DNA of 44,316 nucleotides. It comes from an uncultured Adlercreutzia sp. GTDB taxonomy: Bacteria > Actinomycetota > Coriobacteriia > Coriobacteriales > Eggerthellaceae. Below the pieces are notes generated by a model. That model had not been told where the DNA came from, did no database searches, and saw only the letters and a program-made list of their open reading frames with translations. Positions 32,127-40,834 of this stretch are shown in pieces. A program made the translations under genes and the position numbers. The stretch spans positions 1-44,316 of the forward strand of contig CAJUFS010000019.1 in assembly GCA_910585575.1 (NCBI GenBank), given 5' to 3'. How positions within the stretch are numbered: the stretch's first letter is position 1; each line of letters opens with the position of its first letter.

Positions 32127-33655
32127 GCGGCCCCGTCTCGCTTCGATTCCACCAAATCGAGCAGCTCCTGCTTGGAGTGGACGCCGGTCTTGCGGTAGAT
32201 GTGCTGCAAGTGCGTGGTGACGGTGCCGCGGGAAATGAATAGCTCCTCCTGAATGTAGGTGCTCGAGCGGCCACGGGCGAACAAGAGCAGAATCTCGGTC
32301 TCGCGCGGCGTGAGCCCTGCCTCGCTGGCGAGGGTCATGCAGCGGTCGCGGAACGACCCCGGCCGAATGCCGTCGGCATCGCCGTCCCCCGTCGACTCGC
32401 CGGCAGGGGTGGCCTCGCTCTCGCTCTCCTCACTGGCCTCTACGGTGAACTGCATCTTCTTCAGGTCGACCAAATCGTCGTCCTTCAGCACGAAGACGAG
32501 CATGGCGAAGATGGCAAGCGTGGTGAGCGCCGTGATGAGGCTCAGGGTCAGCGACGAAAGCTCTACCGCCGAGATCATGGCCGATCCGATGATATGCCCC
32601 ATGGTGTTGCCCACCGTGAGCAGCCCCCAGCCGAAGCCGAACACGAAGGTGGCGGGCAGGCGCAGGGAGTAGGCGATGTTGGCCAGCAGAATCCAGACGA
32701 ACACGTTGAAGGTGTTGTAACCGACAAGCACGAGCAGGCTGTCCCAGGCGGCCGACTCCACGAACACCGGGGTAAGCACGATAGAGGCGGCGATGATGAA
32801 GGTGATGAGCTTGTACAGGTCGCGGAAGGTGCCCTCGCGGCGCAGAAGCAGAAAGCCGATGAGTAAGACGGCCATGACGATGGAGCTGACGAGCATGCCC
32901 GGGTGGTAGAACTGGTGGGGGCTTACCGATGCCACGGTCATGAACGTTTGGCGCATAATGCCGTCGGCCAGGCTGATGACGCAGGTACACAGGCCGATGC
33001 GCAGCAAGAATCCCACGGCGCCTTCAAGCGACGTGCTCGCCTTCACCACGTGCGCTGTGGCCCAGGTGTGCTGCTGGAGGGTCATGATAAGGCCCGAGGC
33101 CAGGGGCAGAAGCGACACGATGGCCACGGCCGCCACAGAGGGAATGTTCGAGATGACAGCGTAGAGAATGCCGGCGAACAGCGCCGCCGTGGGAATTTCG
33201 ATGCCCACTTCGGAAGGGGGGCGGTTTCGGTATATCTCGCCATAGCCTAAATCGAGCAGGCCGCTGCCCGCGCCTGTGCCCACGCCGCCCACCAGGGCCA
33301 AAAGCCATACGGGGGCGTCAATGGCGGTTAAGACAAATGCGCCGAGCGTGCAGGCCGATGTGAGGATGGTGGCGAACCAGCGCACGCGCCGGTCGTAAAG
33401 GGCCTGCTCCATGCGCCGGTAGGCCACCGCGGCGAGAAGCAGGGTGGTGCAGAGGGCCAGAGACGACCATTGGTAGACGGCAGGCGGCAACGGGCTGGGA
33501 GAAAGCCCCACCGAGTTGGCGCCCATGCCGACGAACATCACATAGACCCAGGCGCGCTGGAAGGCGAAGCCCCAAACGCGCATATTGAGGAACATGGACA
33601 GGGAAACTGAGTCTCCTCCTTGATACTCTGAAATACGAGCGAGAATGCCCCTCAT
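32123..33655 (-). CDS. Membrane-embedded LuxR-family regulator
   Basis: The roughly 510-residue protein has about twelve hydrophobic helices in its first 400 residues. A charged linker and a C-terminal LuxR helix-turn-helix follow (about 447-505, with LTPRETEILLLFARGRSSTYIQEELFISRGTVTTHL). This layout is the one described for the Eggerthella family of LuxR regulators that control drug- and diet-metabolising genes, including catechol dehydroxylases. It is divergent from just such a gene here. The ATG at 33655 with GGGGGAG is preferred over an in-frame GTG at 33703. The membrane part probably binds the inducer; the ligand is unknown. Confidence 0.88.
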   Translation of the reverse strand: MRGILARISEYQGGDSVSLSMFLNMRVWGFAFQRAWVYVMFVGMGANSVGLSPSPLPPAVYQWSSLALCTTLLLAAVAYRRMEQALYDRRVRWFATILTSACTLGAFVLTAIDAPVWLLALVGGVGTGAGSGLLDLGYGEIYRNRPPSEVGIEIPTAALFAGILYAVISNIPSVAAVAIVSLLPLASGLIMTLQQHTWATAHVVKASTSLEGAVGFLLRIGLCTCVISLADGIMRQTFMTVASVSPHQFYHPGMLVSSIVMAVLLIGFLLLRREGTFRDLYKLITFIIAASIVLTPVFVESAAWDSLLVLVGYNTFNVFVWILLANIAYSLRLPATFVFGFGWGLLTVGNTMGHIIGSAMISAVELSSLTLSLITALTTLAIFAMLVFVLKDDDLVDLKKMQFTVEASEESESEATPAGESTGDGDADGIRPGSFRDRCMTLASEAGLTPRETEILLLFARGRSSTYIQEELFISRGTVTTHLQHIYRKTGVHSKQELLDLVESKRDGAA

Positions 33656-33773
33656 CAACTCCCCCTGTTGCCTTGGTCTAACCCTTTTGATTCTATCACT
33701 CACCGTGGCTGACTGGTGGAAGTCGTTCTTTCTAAAACAAGGCTATGAACAGGTAATTCTTAAAAGTCATATG

Positions 33774-33819
33774 AAACGCATGATGGGATTTGAGGCCAAT
33801 TCTGGCTAAACGCATGATG
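33774..33819 (+). promoter_or_regulatory. 12-bp direct repeat between LuxR and dehydroxylase genes
   Basis: AAACGCATGATG occurs at 33774-33785 and again at 33808-33819, 34 bases apart. TATGAAAC (33770-33777) also has an exact inverted partner GTTTCATA at 33857-33864. The gap 33656-33993 is AT-richer than its surroundings and has no strong -10/-35 pair on the plus strand, which fits an activator-dependent promoter. Confidence 0.5.
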
Positions 33820-33993
33820 CCTTTCCCCCTTCTTGTTGATAGGTTGTAAATGCTGGGTTTCATAGCTCGGCTTACGAGGGGAAGCGCCTTTTGAAGGTCG
33901 CGGTGGGCCGCACAGCTCGGGGTGAGTGCTGATGGCCGCACGGCGGGGCTGCATCCCCATACCCGACAGAGAGAAGTAGAGGAGGAGAGACGC

Positions 33994-36900
33994 ATGGGTA
34001 AATTGTCCATGACGCGTCGCACGTTCGCGAAGCTGTCGGCTACCTGTGCCGCCGCCACTGCCGCCATCGGCACTTTCGGCGCCGGCACCGCGCTTGCCGC
34101 CAACGAGACGAGCGAGGCCGAGGCTTCCGAGATCAAGCGCATTCGCTCCTGCTGCCGCGGCTGCGGCAAGATGGAGTGCGGCGTTTGGGTGACGGTGCAG
34201 AACGGTCGCGTCATCAAAACCGAGGGCGATCAGTCGTCTTCCCAGTCCCTGGGCAACCACTGCTCCAAGGGTCAGGCATCCCTGCAGGCGTGCTATCACC
34301 CGGCGCGCATCTACCATCCCATGAAGCGCACGAACCCCAAGGGCGAGGATCCCGGCTGGGTGCGCATCTCGTGGGATGAGGCTATGACTACCATAGCCGA
34401 GAAGTTCAATGAGGTTATCGACCAGTACGGCGGTCAGGCCTGCTTCGGCATGTGCGGCACTTCGCGTCAGTGGGTGTACGGTCCCTACGCCTTCTTCAAG
34501 TGGCTGTTCGATAGTCCCAACAGCCGCGTGGCCTCGTCGATTTGCAAGGGCCCGCGCCGCTTGATGGGCTCCATCACCTCCATCGACGGCGCCCCGTGGT
34601 TTGCCCTGCGCGACGGGCCGCGCGTCTACGTGCAGTGGGGAACGGCGCCCGAGAACTCGAACTACGACGACAGCTGCCGCAACATCGTGGATAAGATGAC
34701 CGAGGCTGACGTGCACATTTGCGTCGACCCGCGCCTGTCCGGCTCGGGCAAAGAGGCCGATTACTGGCTGAACTTGGAGCCGGGCACCGACTGTGCGCTG
34801 GCCCTGTGCTGGCAGCATCTCGTCATCAAGAACGATTTGGTCGACTGGGAATTCGTAAAGCGTTGGACCAACGCCCCCATTCTCGTCGTGGACGACATGG
34901 AGCCCACCGGCGGCCGCTACCATACGATTTTCACCAATGTCCAGGTAGCGCCCGACCTGACGGGCGAGAAGTTGCAGACGCGCCTGTTGAAGGAGAGCGA
35001 TCTGAAGGAAGGCGGTTCCTGCCGTCGCTTCATGGCGTGGAACAAGAACGCCAACAATGGCGAGGGCGGCCTGGTGTTCTGGGACACCGATACCACCCAG
35101 TGGGAGGGCTGCAACCATGTGGCGCCCACCCGCGATCAGATGGAAGTGGTCTACGAGGGTACGTCCCAGGAGGGCTATCTGCCGCCCATCTCCTATAACG
35201 AGCTGGTAGAAGCCGGCATCGATTTCGACATGACGGGCAGCCACGAGGTTACGCTTGCTGACGGCACTGTGCATACGGTGCGCCCGGTGTGGGCCTACCT
35301 TGCCGACTCGGTGAAGGACTGCACGCCGGAGTGGTGCGCTGAAATCACCAAGCTCGATCCTGCGATGGTGGAAGAGGCCTGCCTCATTTGGGCCACGCGT
35401 CCCGAAGGTCAGAGCTACGGTAACGGCGGCATTCACCTGAACCTGTCTCCCGACCAAGAGGGCAGCTGCACTCAGACGGTTCGCGCGGTGCTAAACCTTT
35501 CCTATACCACGGGCAACTTCGACGGCCCCGCGGGCAACCGCGGACTGACTCGCACGCCGGTGGACGAGCAGGCCACAGGCGCGCCGGGCACCAATATGCC
35601 CCAGGCGGTGAAGCACGTGCTGTCGGGCCTGGGCGCTCTGCCGCCCATGTACGAGGGCACGGTGCCGCAGTACGACATTACCGAACTGCCCGATCAGTAC
35701 GAGGTGCATGCCAACATGGTGGGTGCCGACAAGTACCCGCTTTTGGCTTACTACAACGAGTGGTGCGATGTGGTCAGCATGTACGAGGCCATCCTCACGG
35801 GCGACCCGTACCCCATTCGCGTGGGCATCAACGAAGCTGGCTCCTTCATGAACGAGGGCAACGCCCTCATGGCGTGGGAGGCGCTGAAGTCGCTCGATTT
35901 CTGGGTCGATATGAACATGTTCCACCATCCCTCCACGGAGATGGCCGATATCATCCTGCCGGTGGCCCACTGGCTCGAGATTAACAACATCCGCGTGTCC
36001 CAGGGCGCAACGGGCGGCATCGGCATGACCTGCCGCGCCGTGGAGCCGCCGGCGGACGCCAAGTTCGACTACGACGTGAACCGCCTGCTGTTCGAGGCCT
36101 TCGAGAAGCAGGGCAACCCCAACGGCACCTGGACCAACATCGCGGGAGACGCGCCTGGCGCCTACGACTCCGACGACCGCATGGAGGACTGGTTCCGTGC
36201 CCACAACGAGGTCGATGGCTTCAGCACCCACTACCCGGGCTGCAAGTGGCAGCACATGCAGGACTTCGTGGACGACTTCCAGGATCACGGTTGGTTCAAC
36301 GCCAAGGTGCTCGAGCCCGAGCGCTGGGGTACCTACCGCCGCTTCGAGACCGGCTGGATGCGCATGGGCAAGGACGCCTGCACGGCGGCTCCTTGGTCGA
36401 TGGACGAGAACGGACAGCCCGTCGCCAACTTCGGCTGCCCCACGCCGTCGGGCCTGGTGGAGATTTGGCCTATGCTGTTCGAGACCTACTGCCTGGATAA
36501 GGCCAACGAGTTCGAGCCGGGCAAGTTCGATGTGATGAAAGAGATCATGCCGAACTACGAGCCGGCGCGCACGGCTCCCGGTGGCGAATGGGATTCCGAG
36601 GCCTCGGCCGAGGAGTACCCGATCATCCTGACGACGGGCCGCCGCATTCCCGTGTACTTCCATTCCGAGCATCGCCAGCTTCCCTGGTGCCGCGAGCTGT
36701 GGCCCGTGCCTCGCCTGGAGCTGAACCCGGCCGATGCCGAGAAGCTCGGCCTCAAGCAGGGTGATTGGGCGTGGATCGAGGTGGAGCCCCATTCCGATCT
36801 GGGCAAGCAGTACTGCAGCAGAATCCGCGAGTGCGTCGATATCTACGAGGGTATCGCGCCGGGTTGGGCCAATGCCGAGCACGGCTGGTGGTTCCCCGAG

Positions 36901-37155
36901 CTTCCCGCTCCTACCCACGGCTTCGATCTGGTAAACGCCGAGTGCCTGTGGGATCCCCTGGGTGCCGACAAGTTCATCGCCTCTACCCACATGCGCGGCG
37001 TGCGCTGCAAGATCTACAAGGCAACGCCCGAGAACTCGCCTTACGGCAACCCCATTCCCTGCGCGACCGAGGACGGCACGGAGATCATTCACGACTGCAC
37101 CGACCCGCGTCTGAAGGAATGGCTGCCCGACTACGACATTCGAAAGGAGGCGTAA
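33994..37155 (+). CDS. Catechol-dehydroxylase-like molybdopterin oxidoreductase, catalytic subunit
   Basis: This 1053-residue Tat-exported bis-MGD enzyme (signal MTRRTFAKLS, residues 6-15) carries motifs I associate with the Eggerthella/Gordonibacter catechol dehydroxylases such as dopamine dehydroxylase. They are SCCRGCGKMECGV (Fe-S cysteines 53/54, 57 and 62, with C90 in NHCSKGQ), YHPMKRTNPKGE, ICKGPR with cysteine 184 as probable molybdenum ligand, SNYDDSCR, GRRIPVYFHSEHRQLPWCRE and the tail DPRLKEWLP. The CxxCxxxxC spacing differs from the first enzyme's CxxCxxxC. The likely reaction is reductive removal of a para-hydroxyl from a catechol used as electron acceptor; the substrate is not predictable. 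The ATG at 33994 has GAGGAGGAGA. B and C subunits follow. Confidence 0.87.
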   Translation: MGKLSMTRRTFAKLSATCAAATAAIGTFGAGTALAANETSEAEASEIKRIRSCCRGCGKMECGVWVTVQNGRVIKTEGDQSSSQSLGNHCSKGQASLQACYHPARIYHPMKRTNPKGEDPGWVRISWDEAMTTIAEKFNEVIDQYGGQACFGMCGTSRQWVYGPYAFFKWLFDSPNSRVASSICKGPRRLMGSITSIDGAPWFALRDGPRVYVQWGTAPENSNYDDSCRNIVDKMTEADVHICVDPRLSGSGKEADYWLNLEPGTDCALALCWQHLVIKNDLVDWEFVKRWTNAPILVVDDMEPTGGRYHTIFTNVQVAPDLTGEKLQTRLLKESDLKEGGSCRRFMAWNKNANNGEGGLVFWDTDTTQWEGCNHVAPTRDQMEVVYEGTSQEGYLPPISYNELVEAGIDFDMTGSHEVTLADGTVHTVRPVWAYLADSVKDCTPEWCAEITKLDPAMVEEACLIWATRPEGQSYGNGGIHLNLSPDQEGSCTQTVRAVLNLSYTTGNFDGPAGNRGLTRTPVDEQATGAPGTNMPQAVKHVLSGLGALPPMYEGTVPQYDITELPDQYEVHANMVGADKYPLLAYYNEWCDVVSMYEAILTGDPYPIRVGINEAGSFMNEGNALMAWEALKSLDFWVDMNMFHHPSTEMADIILPVAHWLEINNIRVSQGATGGIGMTCRAVEPPADAKFDYDVNRLLFEAFEKQGNPNGTWTNIAGDAPGAYDSDDRMEDWFRAHNEVDGFSTHYPGCKWQHMQDFVDDFQDHGWFNAKVLEPERWGTYRRFETGWMRMGKDACTAAPWSMDENGQPVANFGCPTPSGLVEIWPMLFETYCLDKANEFEPGKFDVMKEIMPNYEPARTAPGGEWDSEASAEEYPIILTTGRRIPVYFHSEHRQLPWCRELWPVPRLELNPADAEKLGLKQGDWAWIEVEPHSDLGKQYCSRIRECVDIYEGIAPGWANAEHGWWFPELPAPTHGFDLVNAECLWDPLGADKFIASTHMRGVRCKIYKATPENSPYGNPIPCATEDGTEIIHDCTDPRLKEWLPDYDIRKEA

Positions 37156-37158
37156 GTC

Positions 37159-37836
37159 ATGACTCAGTACGCTATCGTCACGGACCTGAACCGCTGCGTG
37201 GGCTGCATGGCCTGCATGGTGAGCTGTAAGGTCATCAACAACGTGCCCATCGGCAATTACTGGAACAAGATTCTGCGTATCGGGCCCTACAAGCGTGCCG
37301 ACTACCAGAAGACCAACGATGTCGACATGTACTACCTGTGCGTCCAGTGCCAGCACTGCGAGAACCCGAAGTGCGTGGATGTGTGCCCCACGGGCGCGTC
37401 TTCGAAAATGGAAGACGGCACCGTGCAGATTGACAAGTCGAAGTGCATCGGCTGCCAGTTCTGCGCCATGGCCTGCCCCTACGGCGTGCGCTATCTGAAT
37501 GAGGAGGAGCGCGTCGTTGAGAAGTGCACCCTCTGCGAGCAACTGACGGCTCAGGGTGGCCTGCCCCAGTGCGTGAGCCAATGCGGCGGTCGTGCCCGCT
37601 TCTTCGGCGACTTGGATGCCGGTATCGAGACCTTCGAGGCCCCGCGCAACGCCTACCAGGCCGACCGCGAGAACGCGGACTTCTCCTACGATCAGCTGTT
37701 CACGGGCAACCGTATCACCGTGGGCGAGCTGGCCGAGCCCTACGACGAGTCCGAGGTGCACCACCTGCCCAACGCCAACAACAACCCGAACTTCGTGTAC
37801 ATCCTCCGCGGACGTGAATGGAAAGGAGCTGAATAA
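37159..37836 (+). CDS. DmsB-like four-cluster ferredoxin subunit of the dehydroxylase-like enzyme
   Basis: The 225-residue protein has four cysteine groups for [4Fe-4S] clusters: CVGCMACMVSC, CQHCENPKCVDVC, CIGCQFCAMAC and CTLC...CVSQC. The layout is like the B subunit of the first operon, but with a C-terminal extension of about 45 residues (FSYDQLFTGNRITVG onward). It would hand electrons to the catalytic subunit, from whose stop it is separated by 3 bases. AAAGGAGG lies in the end of that gene. It has no signal peptide and is probably exported with the A subunit. Confidence 0.92.
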   Translation: MTQYAIVTDLNRCVGCMACMVSCKVINNVPIGNYWNKILRIGPYKRADYQKTNDVDMYYLCVQCQHCENPKCVDVCPTGASSKMEDGTVQIDKSKCIGCQFCAMACPYGVRYLNEEERVVEKCTLCEQLTAQGGLPQCVSQCGGRARFFGDLDAGIETFEAPRNAYQADRENADFSYDQLFTGNRITVGELAEPYDESEVHHLPNANNNPNFVYILRGREWKGAE

Positions 37837-38705
37837 TGGAACTGCAATGGCCCCTCATTCTGTTCACGACCTTCGTCGCCTGGTGTGCCGGCACCTTTGC
37901 CACCCAGGCCTACCTGGCCCTGCGTGGCAAAGGTGAGAAAATCCAGTTCACCTGCTGGATAGTGTCAGCGGTGCTGCTGGTTATCGGCGGTATTGCGGTA
38001 TTCCTCCACCTGGAGCACTGGGAGCGCATCTTCAACGGCTTCGGTCATCTGACGAGCGGCATTACCCAGGAGTTCATCGCCATTGTGGTGCTGGCCGTCA
38101 TCGCCCTTATCTACCTGGTGATGATCAAGCGCAACGATGGCAAGGTGCCTGCGTGGTGCGCCATCTGCGCCATCGTGGCTTCCGTTGCCCTGGTGTTCGT
38201 GGCCGGTCACTCCTACCTGATGGAGGCGCGCCCGGCGTGGGACAACATGTTGTGGGTGGTGTCGCTTCTCGGCGCTGGCTGCATCATGGGCCCGGCCACC
38301 GTCGCCGCCGTCAGCGGCTTTATGGGCGAGGATGCCTCCGAGCTTTCGCCGGTGGTGCTGATCGGCTCGATCGTGAATGCCGTGGCTTCGGTGGCGGCGG
38401 CCATCAGCATCAACATGGCCTCGGTCAGCGAGGTGGGCTACTACTACGACTTGACCCATCCCACAAAGGACATCACCGCTTCGGTGGACAGCCTCAACGT
38501 GTTTGCCGGTGAGAGCGCCCTCATGATGATCGTGGGCGTGCTTATCATCGGCTGCGTTGCCCCCATCGTCTGCGCCGTACTCGGCAAGAAGATGGGCAAC
38601 TGGAAGGTGTGGGGCACGGTGGCCGCTGTGTGCGGCGCCATCGGCGCCATCTGCCTGCGCGGCGTCTTCTACACCGCCGGCCTGTCGGTATTCGCCATCT
38701 TCTAG
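37836..38705 (+). CDS. DmsC-like membrane anchor of the dehydroxylase-like enzyme
   Basis: The 289-residue membrane protein has about eight helices, begins MELQWPLILFTTFVAWCAG and shares its pattern with the anchor at 10794-11666 (FLHLEHWERIFNGFGHL matches FHLGHIDRAFHILGN in position). It should oxidise menaquinol and pass electrons to the B subunit. Its ATG overlaps the B stop codon by one base (TAATG). A membrane anchor implies that this enzyme is tied to respiration and energy conservation. Confidence 0.87.
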   Translation: MELQWPLILFTTFVAWCAGTFATQAYLALRGKGEKIQFTCWIVSAVLLVIGGIAVFLHLEHWERIFNGFGHLTSGITQEFIAIVVLAVIALIYLVMIKRNDGKVPAWCAICAIVASVALVFVAGHSYLMEARPAWDNMLWVVSLLGAGCIMGPATVAAVSGFMGEDASELSPVVLIGSIVNAVASVAAAISINMASVSEVGYYYDLTHPTKDITASVDSLNVFAGESALMMIVGVLIIGCVAPIVCAVLGKKMGNWKVWGTVAAVCGAIGAICLRGVFYTAGLSVFAIF

Positions 38706-38753
38706 GTTCGGTTGGCCGTCGCAGGGCCCAAGGGGCGCCGCGATGGCCGGCTG

Positions 38754-38783
38754 GCGCGGGGAGCGCCCCTCCGCTCCCCGCGC
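38754..38783 (+). terminator. Strong GC hairpin after the anchor gene
   Basis: GCGCGGGGAGCG (38754-38765) and CGCTCCCCGCGC (38772-38783) are perfect 12-bp complements around a 6-nt loop. Lacking a T-tract, it may stabilise the 3' end ahead of the terminator at 38831. Confidence 0.5.
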
Positions 38784-38830
38784 CCATCCTTGCGCGCGCT
38801 GCAGGAGCGCCTGAAATCCTGCAAAAAAAG

Positions 38831-38905
38831 AGAAGGCTCCTCCGAGGATCGATTCGCTCCCCAACCCCCATGCAAATGACGAATCGATCCCCGGAAGAGC
38901 CTTCT
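38831..38905. terminator. Long bidirectional terminator between converging operons
   Basis: A 26-base stem (38831-38856 with 38880-38905, 24 of 26 positions paired) encloses a 23-nt loop. TTTTCG follows on the plus strand, and a run of seven T bases on the minus strand (38829-38823). It serves both the dehydroxylase operon and the operon that ends at 38924. Confidence 0.9.
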
Positions 38906-38923
38906 TTTCGTTGTGCGGCCCCG

Positions 38924-40831
38924 CTACCTCAGAAGCACGCTGCGGCTTACGCGGGCCATGCGGGTGCCCTTGTCCGCATAGAAGCGCTCTATGTGGAGCC
39001 CTTGGGCCTCGGCATCGACGGCTCGGAGCGTCTCGAAGGAGAGCAGCAGCGCACCACGGGCGCCCAGAGAAAGCGGAGCCTTGAGAAGCCCTGCGGCCCG
39101 TGCCGTAAGCGCGGCGGCCCTCTCCGGGCTCGTGCGCGTGCGGTCAAACACGGCTCGCGGCGGCGTGAACCCGTTCACCAGTCCGGTGACGACCACGTGC
39201 GTCGCCTCGAGGCCGAACGCCCGCTCGGTGCGCACGACGGCCACAGCGTCCTCGTCGGGAAGACAGGGGCAGGTCATGGCGCGCTGGAGGCGGTCAGCCA
39301 GCTTCACTGCGTCGTCGGTCTCTTCCAGGCCGCCCAGAAGGCCGGCTATGGCCGAGGGAAGCGGCGCGCCGGAGCGGCCCGCCACGCAGTCGGCGGCGGC
39401 TTGGACCAGGGCGCTTCCCGTAAGCCCCCGAAGCGCCTTCAGGCCGCGCTCCAGCTCGGCCATGCGAGCGCTTACGCCCTCGGCGTCGCTTTGGAAGGTC
39501 AGGCTCTGTCCCGGGGTTGCGCCCAGCTCGCCCAGCAGGGCTGCCAGGTCGCGCCGGGGGCTGCACAGGGGCAGCAGCTCCGAGAACAGGGCGCGATGGG
39601 TAAGGTAGTCGCCGAACCCGCACCAGGCGCGCAGGGCCGCTCCGTCGCGCGGGTCCGCCGCCAGGGTGACGAGCGTGACGAATTGGGCCGCCTCAGATAG
39701 GTCGGCGTAGCGCACGTCGCCCGCCACCGGCCCGGCCTGGCCGCCGTTGCGCACGGGAATACCCGCGGCCTTCAGGGCGCGCACCATATTGCGCTCCCAG
39801 GTTTTGTTGGGCACGACAACGGCAAGGTCGCGCGGGCGCGCTCCGGTGCCCAGGACCTCCTTGATCCAGGCGAGGGCGCGCCGGCCCTCGTCGGCGGGCG
39901 TGGGGCAGCTTTCGATGCTCAGCCCCGCTTCGGAGGCTGCCGGCAGTCCGCCGGGCTTCGGAAGGCCGTCTTCGAAGGTCGCCTGGCTCCGGATCAGGCG
40001 GTTCAGGTGGTCTATGGCGCTCTGCACGCCGGGGGGAAGGGCGCTTTCGGTTAGTTTCGTCACGGTGGCGTAAGGGCAGGCCTCGGCCAGCTCGTCGGCG
40101 CCTGCGGCGTAGGGGTAGCGCTCGAAGATGGCGATGCAGGTGTCGGGGTTGCACGTCACCGTGAGGGATTTACGAGCTGCCAAGGCTGTCAGGTGCTGCG
40201 AGGCCCGGCTGAGGTTCTGGTAGTCGTCGACCAGAACGTGCGAAATTTGTCGGGCGGCGAGGGCCGCCTCGTCGTTGCTCAGATAATGGTAGCCCGCATT
40301 TGCCACCTCGGTTGCCAGATAGGCGCCATAGGCGGCAAGCACGTCCTTAGCGAGTTGGTGCAGCTCGCGCTCCTCTTCGAAGATAAGCCAATGCTCATCA
40401 AGGTCGGCCAGGTCGGACCAGCTGCGGCCGAAGAATTTCAGCAGCGAGCCGATGCGCCCGGGACGTACCCCGCTCACCTTCATGTCCTCTAAAAGAAAAC
40501 TCTCCTCGAAGGGGGCAAGCAGGCGCGGGCGCCGCCCGGTGAATGTCTGGGCGTGCGGGTCGGACAGGACATCCAGGGCCCAGGCGCGAGGGGTGGTGAC
40601 GGTTGCCGTTGCCAGGCGCGGGTCGGCCTCGATGAGCCGGCGGTGCAGCACCGCGGCCCCGTCGGGGTTCGCAGCGAAGACGAGCAGGTCGTCGGGGCTC
40701 GCGCCGTCGCGCAGAAGGGAAGCGGCACGGGCTACAAGAGCGGCCGTCTTCCCTGTTTTCTCAGTACCCTCGAAGATCGTCGTGCTCGGCGGCGCCGGCG
40801 GGACGCCGGGCAGGGGTGCGGGCTCGGCCAT
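38924..40831 (-). CDS. UvrD-like SF1 ATPase in a redox-maturation operon
   Basis: The 635-residue protein follows the UvrD/Rep layout. Walker A is GTEKTGKT (residues 22-29). The motif II position reads VDDYQN (201-206) instead of DExQD. Motif III is poor (CNPDTCIAIFERY instead of GDxxQSIY). Motif IV-like and motif V sequences follow (VVVTGLVNGFTPPR), and the motif VI region is degenerate (ALTARAAGLL). ATP binding seems intact, while true unwinding is doubtful. It is the last gene of an operon with NapG-like, NapH-like and TorD-like genes, starting 3 bases after the chaperone stop, without a strong ribosome site of its own. A role in DNA repair does not fit this context; an ATPase working on cofactor or protein maturation is speculation. 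Confidence 0.75.
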   Translation of the reverse strand: MAEPAPLPGVPPAPPSTTIFEGTEKTGKTAALVARAASLLRDGASPDDLLVFAANPDGAAVLHRRLIEADPRLATATVTTPRAWALDVLSDPHAQTFTGRRPRLLAPFEESFLLEDMKVSGVRPGRIGSLLKFFGRSWSDLADLDEHWLIFEEERELHQLAKDVLAAYGAYLATEVANAGYHYLSNDEAALAARQISHVLVDDYQNLSRASQHLTALAARKSLTVTCNPDTCIAIFERYPYAAGADELAEACPYATVTKLTESALPPGVQSAIDHLNRLIRSQATFEDGLPKPGGLPAASEAGLSIESCPTPADEGRRALAWIKEVLGTGARPRDLAVVVPNKTWERNMVRALKAAGIPVRNGGQAGPVAGDVRYADLSEAAQFVTLVTLAADPRDGAALRAWCGFGDYLTHRALFSELLPLCSPRRDLAALLGELGATPGQSLTFQSDAEGVSARMAELERGLKALRGLTGSALVQAAADCVAGRSGAPLPSAIAGLLGGLEETDDAVKLADRLQRAMTCPCLPDEDAVAVVRTERAFGLEATHVVVTGLVNGFTPPRAVFDRTRTSPERAAALTARAAGLLKAPLSLGARGALLLSFETLRAVDAEAQGLHIERFYADKGTRMARVSRSVLLR

Positions 40832-40834
40832 GGC

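Noticed and set aside
33656-33703. Longer N-terminus for the LuxR regulator from the GTG at 33703
   Set aside because: No good ribosome site before the GTG, while GGGGGAG precedes the ATG at 33655.
33922-33993. 24-codon N-terminal extension of the dehydroxylase-like protein
   Set aside because: It would place residues before the Tat signal without an initiation site; GAGGAGGAGA fits the ATG at 33994.
35491-37764. Antisense open frame of 757 codons opposite the dehydroxylase-like genes
   Set aside because: Shadow frame with no family-like motif and no initiation signal.
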